NCBI GenBank assembly: GCA_964020085.1
Contig: OZ026600.1
Span: 12,063,348 to 12,127,347, forward strand
Length of the DNA: 64,000 nt
Origin: Micromussa lordhowensis
Lineage: Eukaryota; Cnidaria; Anthozoa; Scleractinia; Lobophylliidae
Reading direction: 5' to 3'
Program-made: the position numbers and the translations under genes
In this document: piece after piece, positions 49,271-61,259 of the stretch
Numbering within the stretch: position 1 is the first letter of the stretch
How the letters are laid out: every line of letters starts with the position of its first letter
Notes under the pieces: generated by a model
What the model saw: only the letters and a program-made list of their open reading frames with translations
Told to the model about the DNA's origin: nothing
Database searches by the model: none

Positions 49271-52119
49271 GTTGCGACGCGCGCCAAGCTCGGCTAACGA
49301 GGCAGCCAGCCGGCCGCAGCCGGGGACCTGCCGGGCTGGTTAGCATAGCAAGACATTTTCGCAGCTCCGAAACTTTGCATGTGAACTCGGACCGAACCCG
49401 GGAGGGGTTTGGTGCCATTAGTTTGCAAAGTTGCGACGCGCGCCAAGGTCAGCTAATTAGCAATTGGACTAGTTAGCATAGTGTGACATTTTGGAGAGCT
49501 CCGAAACTTTGCTTGTGGACCCGGACCGACCCCGGGAGTGCTTTGGTGCAATTAGTTTGCAAAGTTGTGACGCGCGCCAAGCTCGGCTAACGAGGCAGCC
49601 AGCCGGCCGCACCCGGGGATCTGCCGGGCTGGTTAGCATAGTGTGACATTTTGCGCAGCTCCGAAACTTTGCACGTGGACTCGGACCAACCACGGTAGTG
49701 CTTTGGTGCCATTAGTTTTCAAAGCTTCGACGCGCGCCAAGCTCGGCTAATTAGCAATCGGGCTGGTTAGCAGAGTGTGACATTTTGCGCAGCTCCGAAA
49801 CTTTGCATGTGGACTCGGACCAACCCCGGGAGTGATTTGGTGCCATTAGTTTGCAAAGTTGCGACGCGCGCCAAGCTCGGCTAACTAGCAATCCGACTGG
49901 TTAGCATAGTGTGACATTTTACGCAGCTCCGAAACCTTGCATGTGGACCCGGACCGACCCCGGGAGTGCTTTGGTGCCATTAGTTTGCAAAGTTGCGACG
50001 CGCGCCAAGTTCGGCTAACGAGGCAGCCAGCCGGCTACACCCGGGCATCTGCCGGGCTGGTTGGCACAGTGTGACATTTTTCGCTGCCCCGAAACTTTGC
50101 ATGTGGACCCAGACCGACCCCGGGAGTGCTGTGGTGCCATTAGTTTGCAAAGTTGCGACGCGCGCCAAGCTCAGCTAATTAGCAATCGGGCTGGTTAGCA
50201 TAGTGTGACATTTTGCGCGGCTCCGAAACTTTGCATGTAAGCTCGGACCGACCCCGGGAGTGCTTTGGTGCCATTAGTTTGCAAAGTTGCGACGCGTGCC
50301 AAGCTCGGCTTATTAGCAATCGGGCTTGTTAGCATAGTGTGACATTTTCCGCAGCTCCGAAACTTTGCATGTGGACCTGGACCGACCCCAGGAGTGCTTT
50401 GGTGCCATTACTTTGCAAAGTTGCGATGCGCGCAAAGCTCGACTAACGAGGCAGCCAGCCGGCCACACCTGGGGATCTGCCGGCCTGGTTAGCACAGTGT
50501 GACATTTTGCGCAGCTCCGAAACTTTGCATATTAAACTCAGACCGACCCCGGGAGTGCTTTGGTGCCATTAGTTTGCAAAGTTGTGACGCACGCCAAGCT
50601 CGGCTAACAAGGCAGCCCACCGGCCACACCCGGGCATCTGCCGGGCTAATTGGCATAGTGTGACATTTCTCGCTGCTCCGAAACTTTGCATGTGGACTCG
50701 GACCGACCCCGGGAGTGCTTTGGTGCCATTAGTTTGCAAAGTTGCGACGCGCGCCAAGCTCGGCTAATTAGCAATCGGGCTAGTTAGCATAGTGTGACAT
50801 TTTGCGTAGCTCCAATACTTTGCATGTGGACTTGGACCGACCCCGGTAGTGCTTTCGTGACATTAGTTTACAAAGTTGCGACGCCCGCCAAGCTCTTCTA
50901 ACGAGGCAGCCAGCCGGCCGCACCCGGGGACCTGCCGGGCTGGTTAGCATAGTGTGACATTTTCGCAGCTCCGAAACTTTGCATTTGAACTCGGACCGAA
51001 CCCGGGAAGGGTTTGGTGCCATTAGTTTGCAAAGTTGCGACGGGCGCCAAGGTCAGCTAATTAGCAATTGGGCTGGTTAGCATAGTGTGACATTTTGGAG
51101 AGCTCCGAAACTTTGCTAGTGGACCCGGACCGACCACGGGAGTGCTTTGGTGCCATTAGTTTGCAAAGTTTCGACGCGCGCCAAGCTCGGCTAATTAGCA
51201 ATCGGGCTGGTTAGCAGAGTGTGACATTTTTTGCCCCGAAACTTTGCATGTGGACTCGGACCAACCCCAGGAGTGATCTGGTTCCATTAGTTTGAAAAGT
51301 TCCGACGCGCGCCAAGCTCGGCTAACTAGCAATCCGACTGGTTAGCATAGTGTGACATTTTGCGGAGCTCCGAAAATTTGCATGTGGACCCGGACCGACC
51401 CCGAGAGTGATTTGGTGCCATTAGTTTGCAAAGTTGCGACGCGCGCCAAGCTCAGCTAATTAGGAATCGGGCTAGTTAGCATAGTGTGACATTTTGTGCA
51501 GCTCCGAAACTTTGCATGTGGACTTGGACCGACCCCGGGAGTGCTTTGGTGCCATTAGTTTGCAAAGTTGCGACGCGCGCCAAGCTCCGCTAACAAGGCA
51601 GCCAGCCGGCTGCACCCGGGCATCTGCCGGGCTGGTTGGCATAGTGTGACATTTTGCGCAGCTCCGAAACTTTGCATGTGGACCCGGTCCGACCCTGGGA
51701 GTGCTTTGGTGCCATTAGTTTGCAAAGTTGCAACGCGCGCCAAGCTCGGCTAATTAGCAATCGGGCTGGTTAGCATAGTGTGATATTTTGCACAGCTCCG
51801 AAACTTTGCATGTGGACTCGGACCGACCCCGGGAGTGCTTTGGTGCCATTAGTTTGCAAAGTTGCGACAGGCGCCAAGCTCGGCTTATTAGCAATCGGGC
51901 TGGTTAGCATAGTGTGACATTTTGCGCAGCTCCGAAACTTTGCATGTGGACCTGGACTGACCCCAGGATTGCTTTGGTGGCATTAGTTTGCAAAGTTGCG
52001 ACGTGCGCCAAGCTCGGCTAACGAGGCAACCAGCCGGCTGCACCCAGCCACCTACCGGGCTGGTTAGAATAGTGTGACATTTTGCGCAGCTCCCAAACTT
52101 TGCATGTGGACTCGGACCA
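49271..52119 (+). repeat. B-type satellite block 3, tandem copy of part of block 2
   Basis: Follows 44229-46190 at offset 5042 and then 46190-46990 at offset 5173. The 131-bp shift is one extra shortened S monomer (TTTTTTGCCCCGAAAC near 51227). Marks shared by both copies include CATAGCAAGACATTTTCG, CATGTAAGCTCGG and CCCAGCCACCTACCGGG. Confidence 0.82.
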
Positions 52120-55100
52120 ACCCCGGGAGTGCTTTGGTGCCATTAGTTTGCAAAGTTGCGACGCGCGCCAAGCTCGGCTAATTAGCAATCGGGCTAGTTA
52201 GCATAGTGTGACATTTTGCGTAGCTCCAAAACTTTGCATGTGGACTTGGACCGACCCCGGTAGTGCTTTCGTGACATTAGTTTGCAAAGTTGCGATGCGC
52301 GCCAAGCTCGGCTAATTAGCAATCGGGCTAGTTAGCATAGTGTGACATATTGCGTAGCTCCAAAACTTTGCATGTGGACTTGGACCGACCCCGGTAGTGC
52401 TTTGGTGCCATTAGTTTGCAAAGTTGCAACACGCGCCAAGCTCGGCTTATTAGCAATCGGGCTGGTTAGCATAGTGTGACATTTTGCACAGCTCCGAAAC
52501 TTTGCATGTGGACCCAGACCGACCCCGGGAGTACTTTGGTGCCATTAGTTTGCAAAGTTGCGACACGCGCCAAGCTCGGCTAACGAGGCAGCCAGCCGGC
52601 CGCACCCGGGATCGGCCGGGCTGGTTAGCATAGTGTGACCTTTTGCGCAGCTCCGAAACTTTGTATGTGGACTTGGACCGACCCAAGTGTGCTTTGGTGC
52701 CATTAGTTTGCAAAATTGCGACGCGCGCCAAGCTCGGCTCATTAGCAATCGGGCGTCTTAGGATAGTGTGACATATTGCGCAGCTCCGAAACTTTGCATG
52801 TGGACCCGGACCGACCCCGGAAGTGCTTTGCTGCCACTAGTTTGCAAAGTTGCGACGCGCGCCAAGCTCGGCTAATTAGCAATTGGGCTGGTTAGCATAG
52901 TGTGACATATTGCGCATTTCCGAAACTTTGCATGTGGACCTGGACCGACCCCGGGAGTGCTTTGGTGCCATTACCTTGCAAAGTTGCGATGCGCGCAAAG
53001 CTTGACTAACGAGGCAGCCAGCCGGCCACACCTGGGGATCTGCCGGCCTGGTTAGCACAGTGTGACATTTTGCGCAGCTCCGAAACTATGCATATTGGAC
53101 TCGGACCGACCCCGGGAGTGCTTTGGTGCCATTAGTTTGCAACGTTGCAAGGCGCGCCAAGCTCGGCTAACGAGGCAGCCAGCCGGCCGCACCTGGGGAT
53201 CTGCCGGGCTGGTTAGCATAGTGTGACAGTTTGCGCAGCTTCGAAACTTTGCATGTGGACTCGGACCGATCCCGGGAGTGCTTTGGTGCCATTAGTTTGC
53301 AAAGTTGCGATGCGCGCCAAGCTCGGCTAATTAGCAATCGGGCTGGTTAGCATAGTGTGACACTTTGCGCCGGTCCGAAACTTTGCATGTGGACCCGCAC
53401 CGACCCCGGGAGTTCTTTGGTGCCATTAGTTTGGAAAGTTGCGACGCGCGCCAAGCTCGGATAACGAGGCAGCCAGCCGGCCGCACCCGGGGATCTGCCG
53501 GGCTAGTTAGCATTGTGTGACATTTTGCGGAGCTCCAAAACTTCGCATGTGGACTTGGAACGACCCCGGGAGTGCTTTGGTGCCATTAGTTTGCAAAGTT
53601 GCGACGCGTGCCAATCTCGGCTAATTAGCAATCGGGCTAGTTAGCATAGTGTGACATTTTGTGCAGCTCCAAAACTTTGCATGTGGACCCGGACCGACCC
53701 CGGGAGTGCTTTGGTGCCATTAGTTTGCAAAGTTGCGAGGCGCGCCCAGCTCGGCTAATTAGCAATCGGGCTGGTTAGCATAGTGTGACATTTTGCGCAG
53801 CTCCGAAACTTTGCATGTGGACTCGGACCGACCCCGGGAGTGCTTTGGTGCCATTAGTTTGCAAAGTTGCGACGCACGCCAAGCTCGGCTAACAAGGCAG
53901 CCCGCCGGCCACACCCGGGCATCTGCCGGGCTAATTGGCATAGTGTGACATTTCTCGCTGCTCCGAAACTTTGCATGTGGACTCGGACCGACCCCGGGAG
54001 TGCTTTGGTGCCATTAGTTTGCAAAGTTGCGACGCGCGCCAAGCTCGGCTAATTAGCAATCGGGCTAGTTAGCATAGTGTGACATTTTGCGTAGCTCCAA
54101 AACTTTGCATGTGGACTTGGACCGACCCCGGTAGTGCTTTCGTGACATTAGTTTGCAAAGTTGCGATGCGCGCCAAGCTCGGCTAATTAGCAATCGGGCT
54201 AGTTAGCATAGTGTGACATATTGCGTAGCTCCAAAACTTTGCATGTGGACTTGGACCGACCCCGGTAGTGCTTTGGTGCCATTAGTTTGCAAAGTTGCAA
54301 CACGCGCCAAGCTCGGCTTATTAGCAATCGGGCTGGTTAGCATAGTGTGACATTTTGCACAGCTCCGAAACTTTGCATGTGGACCCAGACCGACCCCGGG
54401 AGTACTTTGGTGCCATTAGTTTGCAAAGTTGCGACACGCGCCAAGCTCGGCTAACGAGGCAGCCAGCCGGCCGCACCCGGGATCGGCCGGGCTGGTTAGC
54501 ATAGTGTGACCTTTTGCGCAGCTCCGAAACTTTGTATGTGGACTTGGACCGACCCAAGTGTGCTTTGGTGCCATTAGTTTGCAAAATTGCGACGCGCGCC
54601 AAGCTCGGCTCATTAGCAATCGGGCGTCTTAGGATAGTGTGACATATTGCGCAGCTCCGAAACTTTGCATGTGGACCCGGACCGACCCCGGAAGTGCTTT
54701 GCTGCCACTAGTTTGCAAAGTTGCGACGCGCGCCAAGCTCGGCTAATTAGCAATTGGGCTGGTTAGCATAGTGTGACATATTGCGCATTTCCGAAACTTT
54801 GCATGTGGACCTGGACCGACCCCGGGAGTGCTTTGGTGCCATTACCTTGCAAAGTTGCGATGCGCGCAAAGCTTGACTAACGAGGCAGCCAGCCGGCCAC
54901 ACCTGGGGATCTGCCGGCCTGGTTAGCACAGTGTGACATTTTGCGCAGCTCCGAAACTATGCATATTGGACTCGGACCGACCCCGGGAGTGCTTTGGTGC
55001 CATTAGTTTGCAACGTTGCAAGGCGCGCCAAGCTCGGCTAACGAGGCAGCCAGCCGGCCGCACCTGGGGATCTGCCGGGCTGGTTAGCATAGTGTGACAG

Positions 55101-55861
55101 TTTGCGCAGCTTCGAAACTTTGCATGTGGACTCGGACCGATCCCGGGAGTGCTTTGGTGCCATTAGTTTGCAAAGTTGCGATGCGCGCCAAGCTCGGCTA
55201 ATTAGCAATCGGGCTGGTTAGCATAGTGTGACACTTTGCGCCGGTCCGAAACTTTGCATGTGGACCCGCACCGACCCCGGGAGTTCTTTGGTGCCATTAG
55301 TTTGGAAAGTTGCGACGCGCGCCAAGCTCGGATAACGAGGCAGCCAGCCGGCCGCACCCGGGGATCTGCCGGGCTAGTTAGCATTGTGTGACATTTTGCG
55401 GAGCTCCAAAACTTCGCATGTGGACTTGGAACGACCCCGGGAGTGCTTTGGTGCCATTAGTTTGCAAAGTTGCGACGCGTGCCAATCTCGGCTAATTAGC
55501 AATCGGGCTAGTTAGCATAGTGTGACATTTTGTGCAGCTCCAAAACTTTGCATGTGGACCCGGACCGACCCCGGGAGTGCTTTGGTGCCATTAGTTTGCA
55601 AAGTTGCGAGGCGCGCCCAGCTCGGCTAATTAGCAATCGGGCTGGTTAGCATAGTGTGACATTTTGCGCAGCTCCGAAACTTTGCATGTGGACTCGGACC
55701 GACCCCGGGAGTGCTTTGGTGCCATTAGTTTGCAAAGTTGCGACGCACGCCAAGCTCGGCTAACAAGGCAGCCCGCCGGCCACACCCGGGCATCTGCCGG
55801 GCTAATTGGCATAGTGTGACATTTCTCGCTGCTCCGAAACTTTGCATGTGGACTCGGACCG
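52120..55861 (+). repeat. 1871-bp tandem duplication (two 13-monomer units)
   Basis: Unit 1 is about 52120-53990 and unit 2 about 53991-55861, with a partial third start to about 55985. Each has 8 S and 5 L monomers. Private marks are repeated exactly: GACCCAAGTGTGC (52680/54551), AACTATGCATATTGG, GACCCGCACCG (about 53394/55265), CCGATCCCGGG and TGCGAGGCGCGCCCAG. I saw no difference between the units, so this is a very recent duplication or an assembly effect. Confidence 0.87.
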
Positions 55862-58800
55862 ACCCCGGGAGTGCTTTGGTGCCATTAGTTTGCAAAGTTG
55901 CGACACGCGCCAAGCTCGGCTAATTAGCAATCGGGCTAGTTAGCATAGTGTGACATTTTGCGTAGCTCCAAAACTTTGCATGTGGACCCAGACCGAACCC
56001 AGGAGTGCTTTCGTGCCATTAGTTTGCAAATTTGCGAAGTACGCAAAGCTCGGCTAATTAGCAATCGGGCTGGTTAGCATAGTGTGACATTTTGCGCAGC
56101 TCCGAAACTTTGCATGTGGACTCGGACCAACCCCGGGAGTGCTTTGGTGCCATTAGTTTGAAAAGTTGCGACACGCGCCAAGCTCGGCTAACTAGCAATC
56201 CGACTGGTTAGCATAGTGTGACATTTTGCGCAGCTCCGAAACTTTGCATGTGGACTCAGACCGACCCCGGGAGTGCTTTGGTGCCATTACTTTGCAAAGT
56301 TGTGACGCGCGCCAAGCTCGGCTAACGAGGCAGCCAGCCGGCTGCACCCAGGCATCTGCCGGGCTGGTTGGCACAGTGTGACATTTTTCGCTCCTCTCAA
56401 ACTTTGCATGTGGACTCGGACCGACCCCGGGAGTTGTTTGGTGTCATTAGTTTGCAAAGTTGCGACGCGCGCCAAGCTCGGCTAATTAGCAATGCGGCTG
56501 GTTAGCATAGTGTGACATTTTGCGCAGCTCCGAAACTTTGCATGTGGACTCGGACCGACCCCGGCAGTGCTTTTGTGCCATTAGTTTGCAAAGTTGCGAC
56601 GTGCGCCAAGCTCGGCTAATTAGCAATCGGGCTGGTTAGCATAGTGTCACAATTTGCGCAGCTCCGAAACTTTGCATGTGGACTCGGACCGACCCCGGGA
56701 GTGCTTTGGTGCCATTAGTTTGCAAAGTTGCGACGTGCGCCAAGCTCGGCTAATTAGCAATCGGGCTGGTTAGCATAGTGTCACAATTTGCGCAGCTCCG
56801 AAACTTTGCATATGGACCCGGACCAAGCCCGGGAGTGCTTTGGTGCCATTAGTTTGCAAAGTTGCGATGTGCGCCAAGCTCGGCTAACTAGCAATCCGAC
56901 TGGTTAGCATAGTGTGACATTTTGCGCAGCTCAGAAACTTTGCATGTGGACCCAGACCGAACCCGGGAGTGCTTTGGTGCCATTAGTTTGCAAAGTTGCG
57001 ACGCACGCCAAGCTCGGCTAACAGGGCAGCCAGCCGGCTGCACCCGGCCATCTGCCGGGCTAATTGGCATAGTGTGACATTTTTCGCTACTCCGAAACTT
57101 TGCATGTGGACTCGGACCGACCTCGGGAGTGCTTTGGTGCCATTAGTTTGCAAAGTTGCGACGCGCGCCAAGCTCGGCTAATTAGCAATCAGGCTAGTTA
57201 GCATAGTGTGACATTTTGCGTAGCTCCGAAACTTTGCATGTGGACCCGGACCGAACCCAGGAGTGCTTTGGCGCCATTAGTTTGCAAATTTGCGACGCGC
57301 GCCATGCTCGGCTAATTAGCAATCCGACTGGTTAGCATAGTGCGACATTTTGCACAGCTCCAAAACTTTGCATGTGGACCCAGACCGACCCCGGGAGTAC
57401 TTTGGTGCCATTAGTTTGCAAAGTTGCGACGCACGCCAAACTCGGCTAACAAGGCAGCCAGCCGGCCGCACCCGGGCATCTGCCGGGCTAATTGGCATAG
57501 TGTGACCTTTTGCGCAGCTCCGAAACTTTGCATGTGGACTTGGACCGACCCCGGGAGTGCTTTGGTGCCATTAGTTTGCAAAATTGCGACGCGCGCCAAG
57601 CTCGGCTGATTAGCAATCGGGCTAGTTAGCATAGTGTGACATTTTGTGCAGCTCCAAAACTTTGCATGTGGACCCGAACCGACCCCGGGAGTGCTTTGGT
57701 GCCATTAGTTTGCAAAGTTGCGACGCGCGCCAAGCTCGGCTAATTAGCAATCGGGCTGGTTAGCATAGTGTGACATTTTGCGCAGCTCCGAAACTTTGCA
57801 TGTGGACTCGGACCGACCCCGGGAGTGTTTTGGTGCCATTAGTTTGCAAAGTTGCGACTTGCGCCAAGCTCGGCTTATTAGCAATCGGGCTGGTTAGCAT
57901 AGTGTGACATTTTGCGCAGCTCCGAAACTTTGCATGTGGACTCGGACCGACCCCGGGAGTGCTTTGGTGCCATTAGGTTGCAAAGTTGCGACGTGCGCCA
58001 AGCTCGGCTTATTAGCAATCGAGCTGGTTACCATAGTGTCACAATTTGCGCAGCTCCGAAACTTTGCATATGGACCCATACCGACCCCGGGAGCGCTTTG
58101 GTGCCATTAGTTTGCAAAGTTGCGACGCGCGCCAAGCTCGGCTAACTAGCAATCCGACTGGTTAGCATAGTGTGACATTTTGCGCAGCTCCGAAACTTTG
58201 CATGTGGACTTGGACCGACCACGGGAGTGCTTTGGTGCCATTAGTTTGCAAAATTGCGATGCGCGCCAAGCTCGGCTAATTAGCAATCAGGCTTCTTAGG
58301 ATAGTGTCACATATTGCGCAGCTCGGAAACTTTGCATGTGGACCCGGACCGACTCCGGGAGTGCTTTGCTGCCACTAGTTTGCAAAGTTGCGACGCGCGC
58401 CAAGCTCGGCTAATTAGCAATCGGGCTGGTTAGCATAGTGTGACATATTGCGCAGCTCCGAAACTTTGCATGTGGACCTGGACCGACCCCGGGAGTGCTT
58501 TGGTGCCATTACTTTGCAAAGTTGCGATGCGCGCAAAGCTCGACTAACGAGGAAGCCAGCCGGCCACACCCGGGGATCTGCCGGCCTGGTTAGCACAGTG
58601 TGACATTTTGCGCAGCTCCGAAACTTTGCATGTTGGACTCGGACCGACCCCGGGAGTGCTTTGGTGCCATTAGTTTGCAAAGTTGCGACGCGCGCCAAGC
58701 TCGGCTAACAAGGCAGCCAGCCGGCCGCACCCGGGCATCTGCCGGGCTGGTTAGCATAGTGTGACATTTTGCGCAGTTCCGAAACTTTGCATGTGGACTC

Positions 58801-60952
58801 GGACCGACCCCGGGAGTGCTTTGGTGCCATTAGTTTGCAAAGTTGCGACACGCACCAAGCTCGGCTAATTACCAATCGGGCTAGTTAGCATAGTGTGACA
58901 TTTTGCGCAGCTCCGAAACTTTGCATGTGGACGCGGACCGAACACAGGAGTGCTTTGGTGCCATTAGTTTGCAAATTTGCGACGTGCGCCAAGCTCGGCT
59001 AATTAGCAATCGGGCTGGTTAGCATAGTGTGACTTTTTTCGCTGCTACGAAACTTTGCATGTGGACTCGGACCGACCCCGGGAGTGCTTTGGTGCCATTA
59101 GTTTGCATAGTTGCGACGTGCGCCAAGCTCGGCTAACGAGGCAGCCAGCCGGCTGCACCAGGGCATCTGCCAGGCTGGTTGGCACAGTGTGACATTTTTC
59201 GCTGCTCCGAAACTTTGCACGTAGACTCGGACCGACCCCGGGAGTGCTTTGGTGCCATAAGTTAGCAAAGTTGCGACGCGCGCCAAGCTCGGCTAACGAG
59301 GCAGCGAGCCGGCCACACCCGGGCATCTGCCGGGCTGCTTAGCATAGTGTGACAGTTCGCGCAGCTTTGAAACTTTGCATGTGGACTTGGACCGACCCCG
59401 GGAGTTCTTTGGTGCCATTAGTTTGCAAAGTTGCGACGCGCGCCAAGCTCGGCTAATTAGCAGTCGGGCTGGTTAGCATAGTGTGAAAGTTTGTGCAGCT
59501 TCGAAACTTTGCATGTGGACTCGGATCGACCCAGGGAGTGCTTTGGTGCCATTAGTTTGAAAAGTTGCGACGCGCGCCAAGCTCGGCTAATTAGCAATCG
59601 GGCTGGTTAGCATAGTGTGACATTTTTCGCAGCTCCGAAACTTTGTATGTGGACCCAGACCGACCCCGGGAGTGCTTAGGTGCCATTAGTTTGCAAAGTT
59701 GCGACGCGCGCCAAGCTCGGCTACCAAGGCAGCCAGCCGGCTGCTCCCGGGCATCTCCCGGGCTGGTTGGCATAGTGTGACATTTTGCGCAGCTCCGAAA
59801 CTTTGCATGTGGACCCGGACCGAACCCAGGAGTGCTTTGGTGCCATTAGTTTGCAAATTAGCGAAGTACGCCAAGCTCGGCTAATTAGCAATCGGGCTGG
59901 TTAGCATAGTGTCACAATTTGCGCAGCTCTGAAACTTTGCATGTGGGCTCGGACTGACCCCGGGAGTGCTTTGGTGCCATTAGTTTGGAAAGTTGCGACG
60001 CGCGCCAAGCTCGGCGTATTAGCAATCGGGCTGGTTAGCATAGTGTGACATTTTGCGCAGCTCCGAAACTTTGCATGTGGACTCGGACCGACCCCGGGAG
60101 TGCTTTGGTGCCATTAGTTTGCAAAGTTGCGACGCACGCCAAGCTCGGCTAACAAGGCAGCCAGCCAGGCGCACCCGGACATCTGTTGGGCTAATTGGCA
60201 TAGTTTGACATTTTTCGCTGCTCCGAAACTTTGCATCTGGACTCGGACCGACCCCGGGAGTACTTTGGTGCCATTAGTTTGCAAAGTTGCGACGCGCGCC
60301 AAGCTCGGCTAACGAGGCAGCCAGCCGGCCGCACCCGGGGATCGGCCGGGCTGGTTAGCATAGTGTGACAGTTTGCGCAGCTTCGAAACTTTGCATGTGG
60401 ACTCGGACCGACCCCGGGAGTACTTTGGTGCCATTAGTTTGCAAAGTTGCGACGCGCGCCAAGCTCGGCTAACGAGGCAGCCAGCCGGCCGCACCAGGGG
60501 ATCTGCAGGCCTGGTTAGCACAGTTTGACATTTTGCGCAGCTCCGAAACTTTGCATATTTAACTCGGACCGACCCCGGGAGTGCTTTGGTGCCAATAGTT
60601 TGCAAAGTTGCGACGCGCGCCAAGCTCGGCTAACGAGGCAGCAAGCCGGCCGCACCCGGGGATCTGCCGAGCTGGTTAGCATAGTGTGACAGTTTGCGCA
60701 GCTTCCAAACTTTGCATGTGGACTCGGACCGACCCCGGGAGTGCTTTGGTGCCATTAGTTTGCAAAGTTGCGATGCACGCCAAGCTCGGCTAACAAGGCA
60801 GCCAGCCAGGCGCACCCGGACATCTGTTGGGCTAATTGGCATAGTTTGACATTTTTCGCTGCTCCGAAACTTTGCATGTGGACTCGGACCGACCCCGGGA
60901 GTACTTTGGTGCCATTAGTTTGCAAAGTTTCGACGCGCGCCAAGCTCGGCTA

Positions 60953-60962
60953 ATTAGCTCCG
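60953..60962 (+). other. 38-bp deletion scar with AGC microhomology
   Basis: An S linker start (CTAATTAGC) is joined to the body at AGCTCCGAAAC. Most of the linker and the first part of the body are missing. AGC is present at both ends of the missing piece. Confidence 0.8.
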
Positions 60963-61255
60963 AAACTTTGCATGTGGACTTGGACCAACCCCGGGAGTGC
61001 TTTGGTGCCATTAGTTTGAAAAGTTGCGACGCGCGCCATGCTCGGCTAACTAGCAATCCGACTGGTTAGCATAGTGTGACATTTTGCGCAGCTCCGAAAC
61101 TTTGCATGTGGACCCGGACCGACCCCGGGAGTGCTTTGGTGCCATTACTTTGCAAAGTTGCGACGCGCGCCAAGCTCGGCTAACGAGGCAGCCAGCCGGC
61201 TGCACCCGGGCATCTGCCGGGCTGGTTGGCACAGTGTGACATTTTTCGCTGCTCT

Positions 61256-61259
61256 CAAA
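61256..61259 (+). other. 57-bp deletion scar between CAAA repeats
   Basis: GCTCTCAAAGTTGCGACG joins the start of a body to its end. In the older copy (56398-56458) the two CAAA words lie exactly 57 bp apart and sit at the arms of the body's inverted repeat. The deletion keeps one CAAA and removes the spacer. Confidence 0.85.

Noticed and set aside
52120..55861. Calling the identical 1871-bp repeat an assembly error outright
   Set aside because: Exact recent duplications are normal in satellites and the joins keep monomer phase. Only reads can decide, so it is kept as a feature with the doubt stated.
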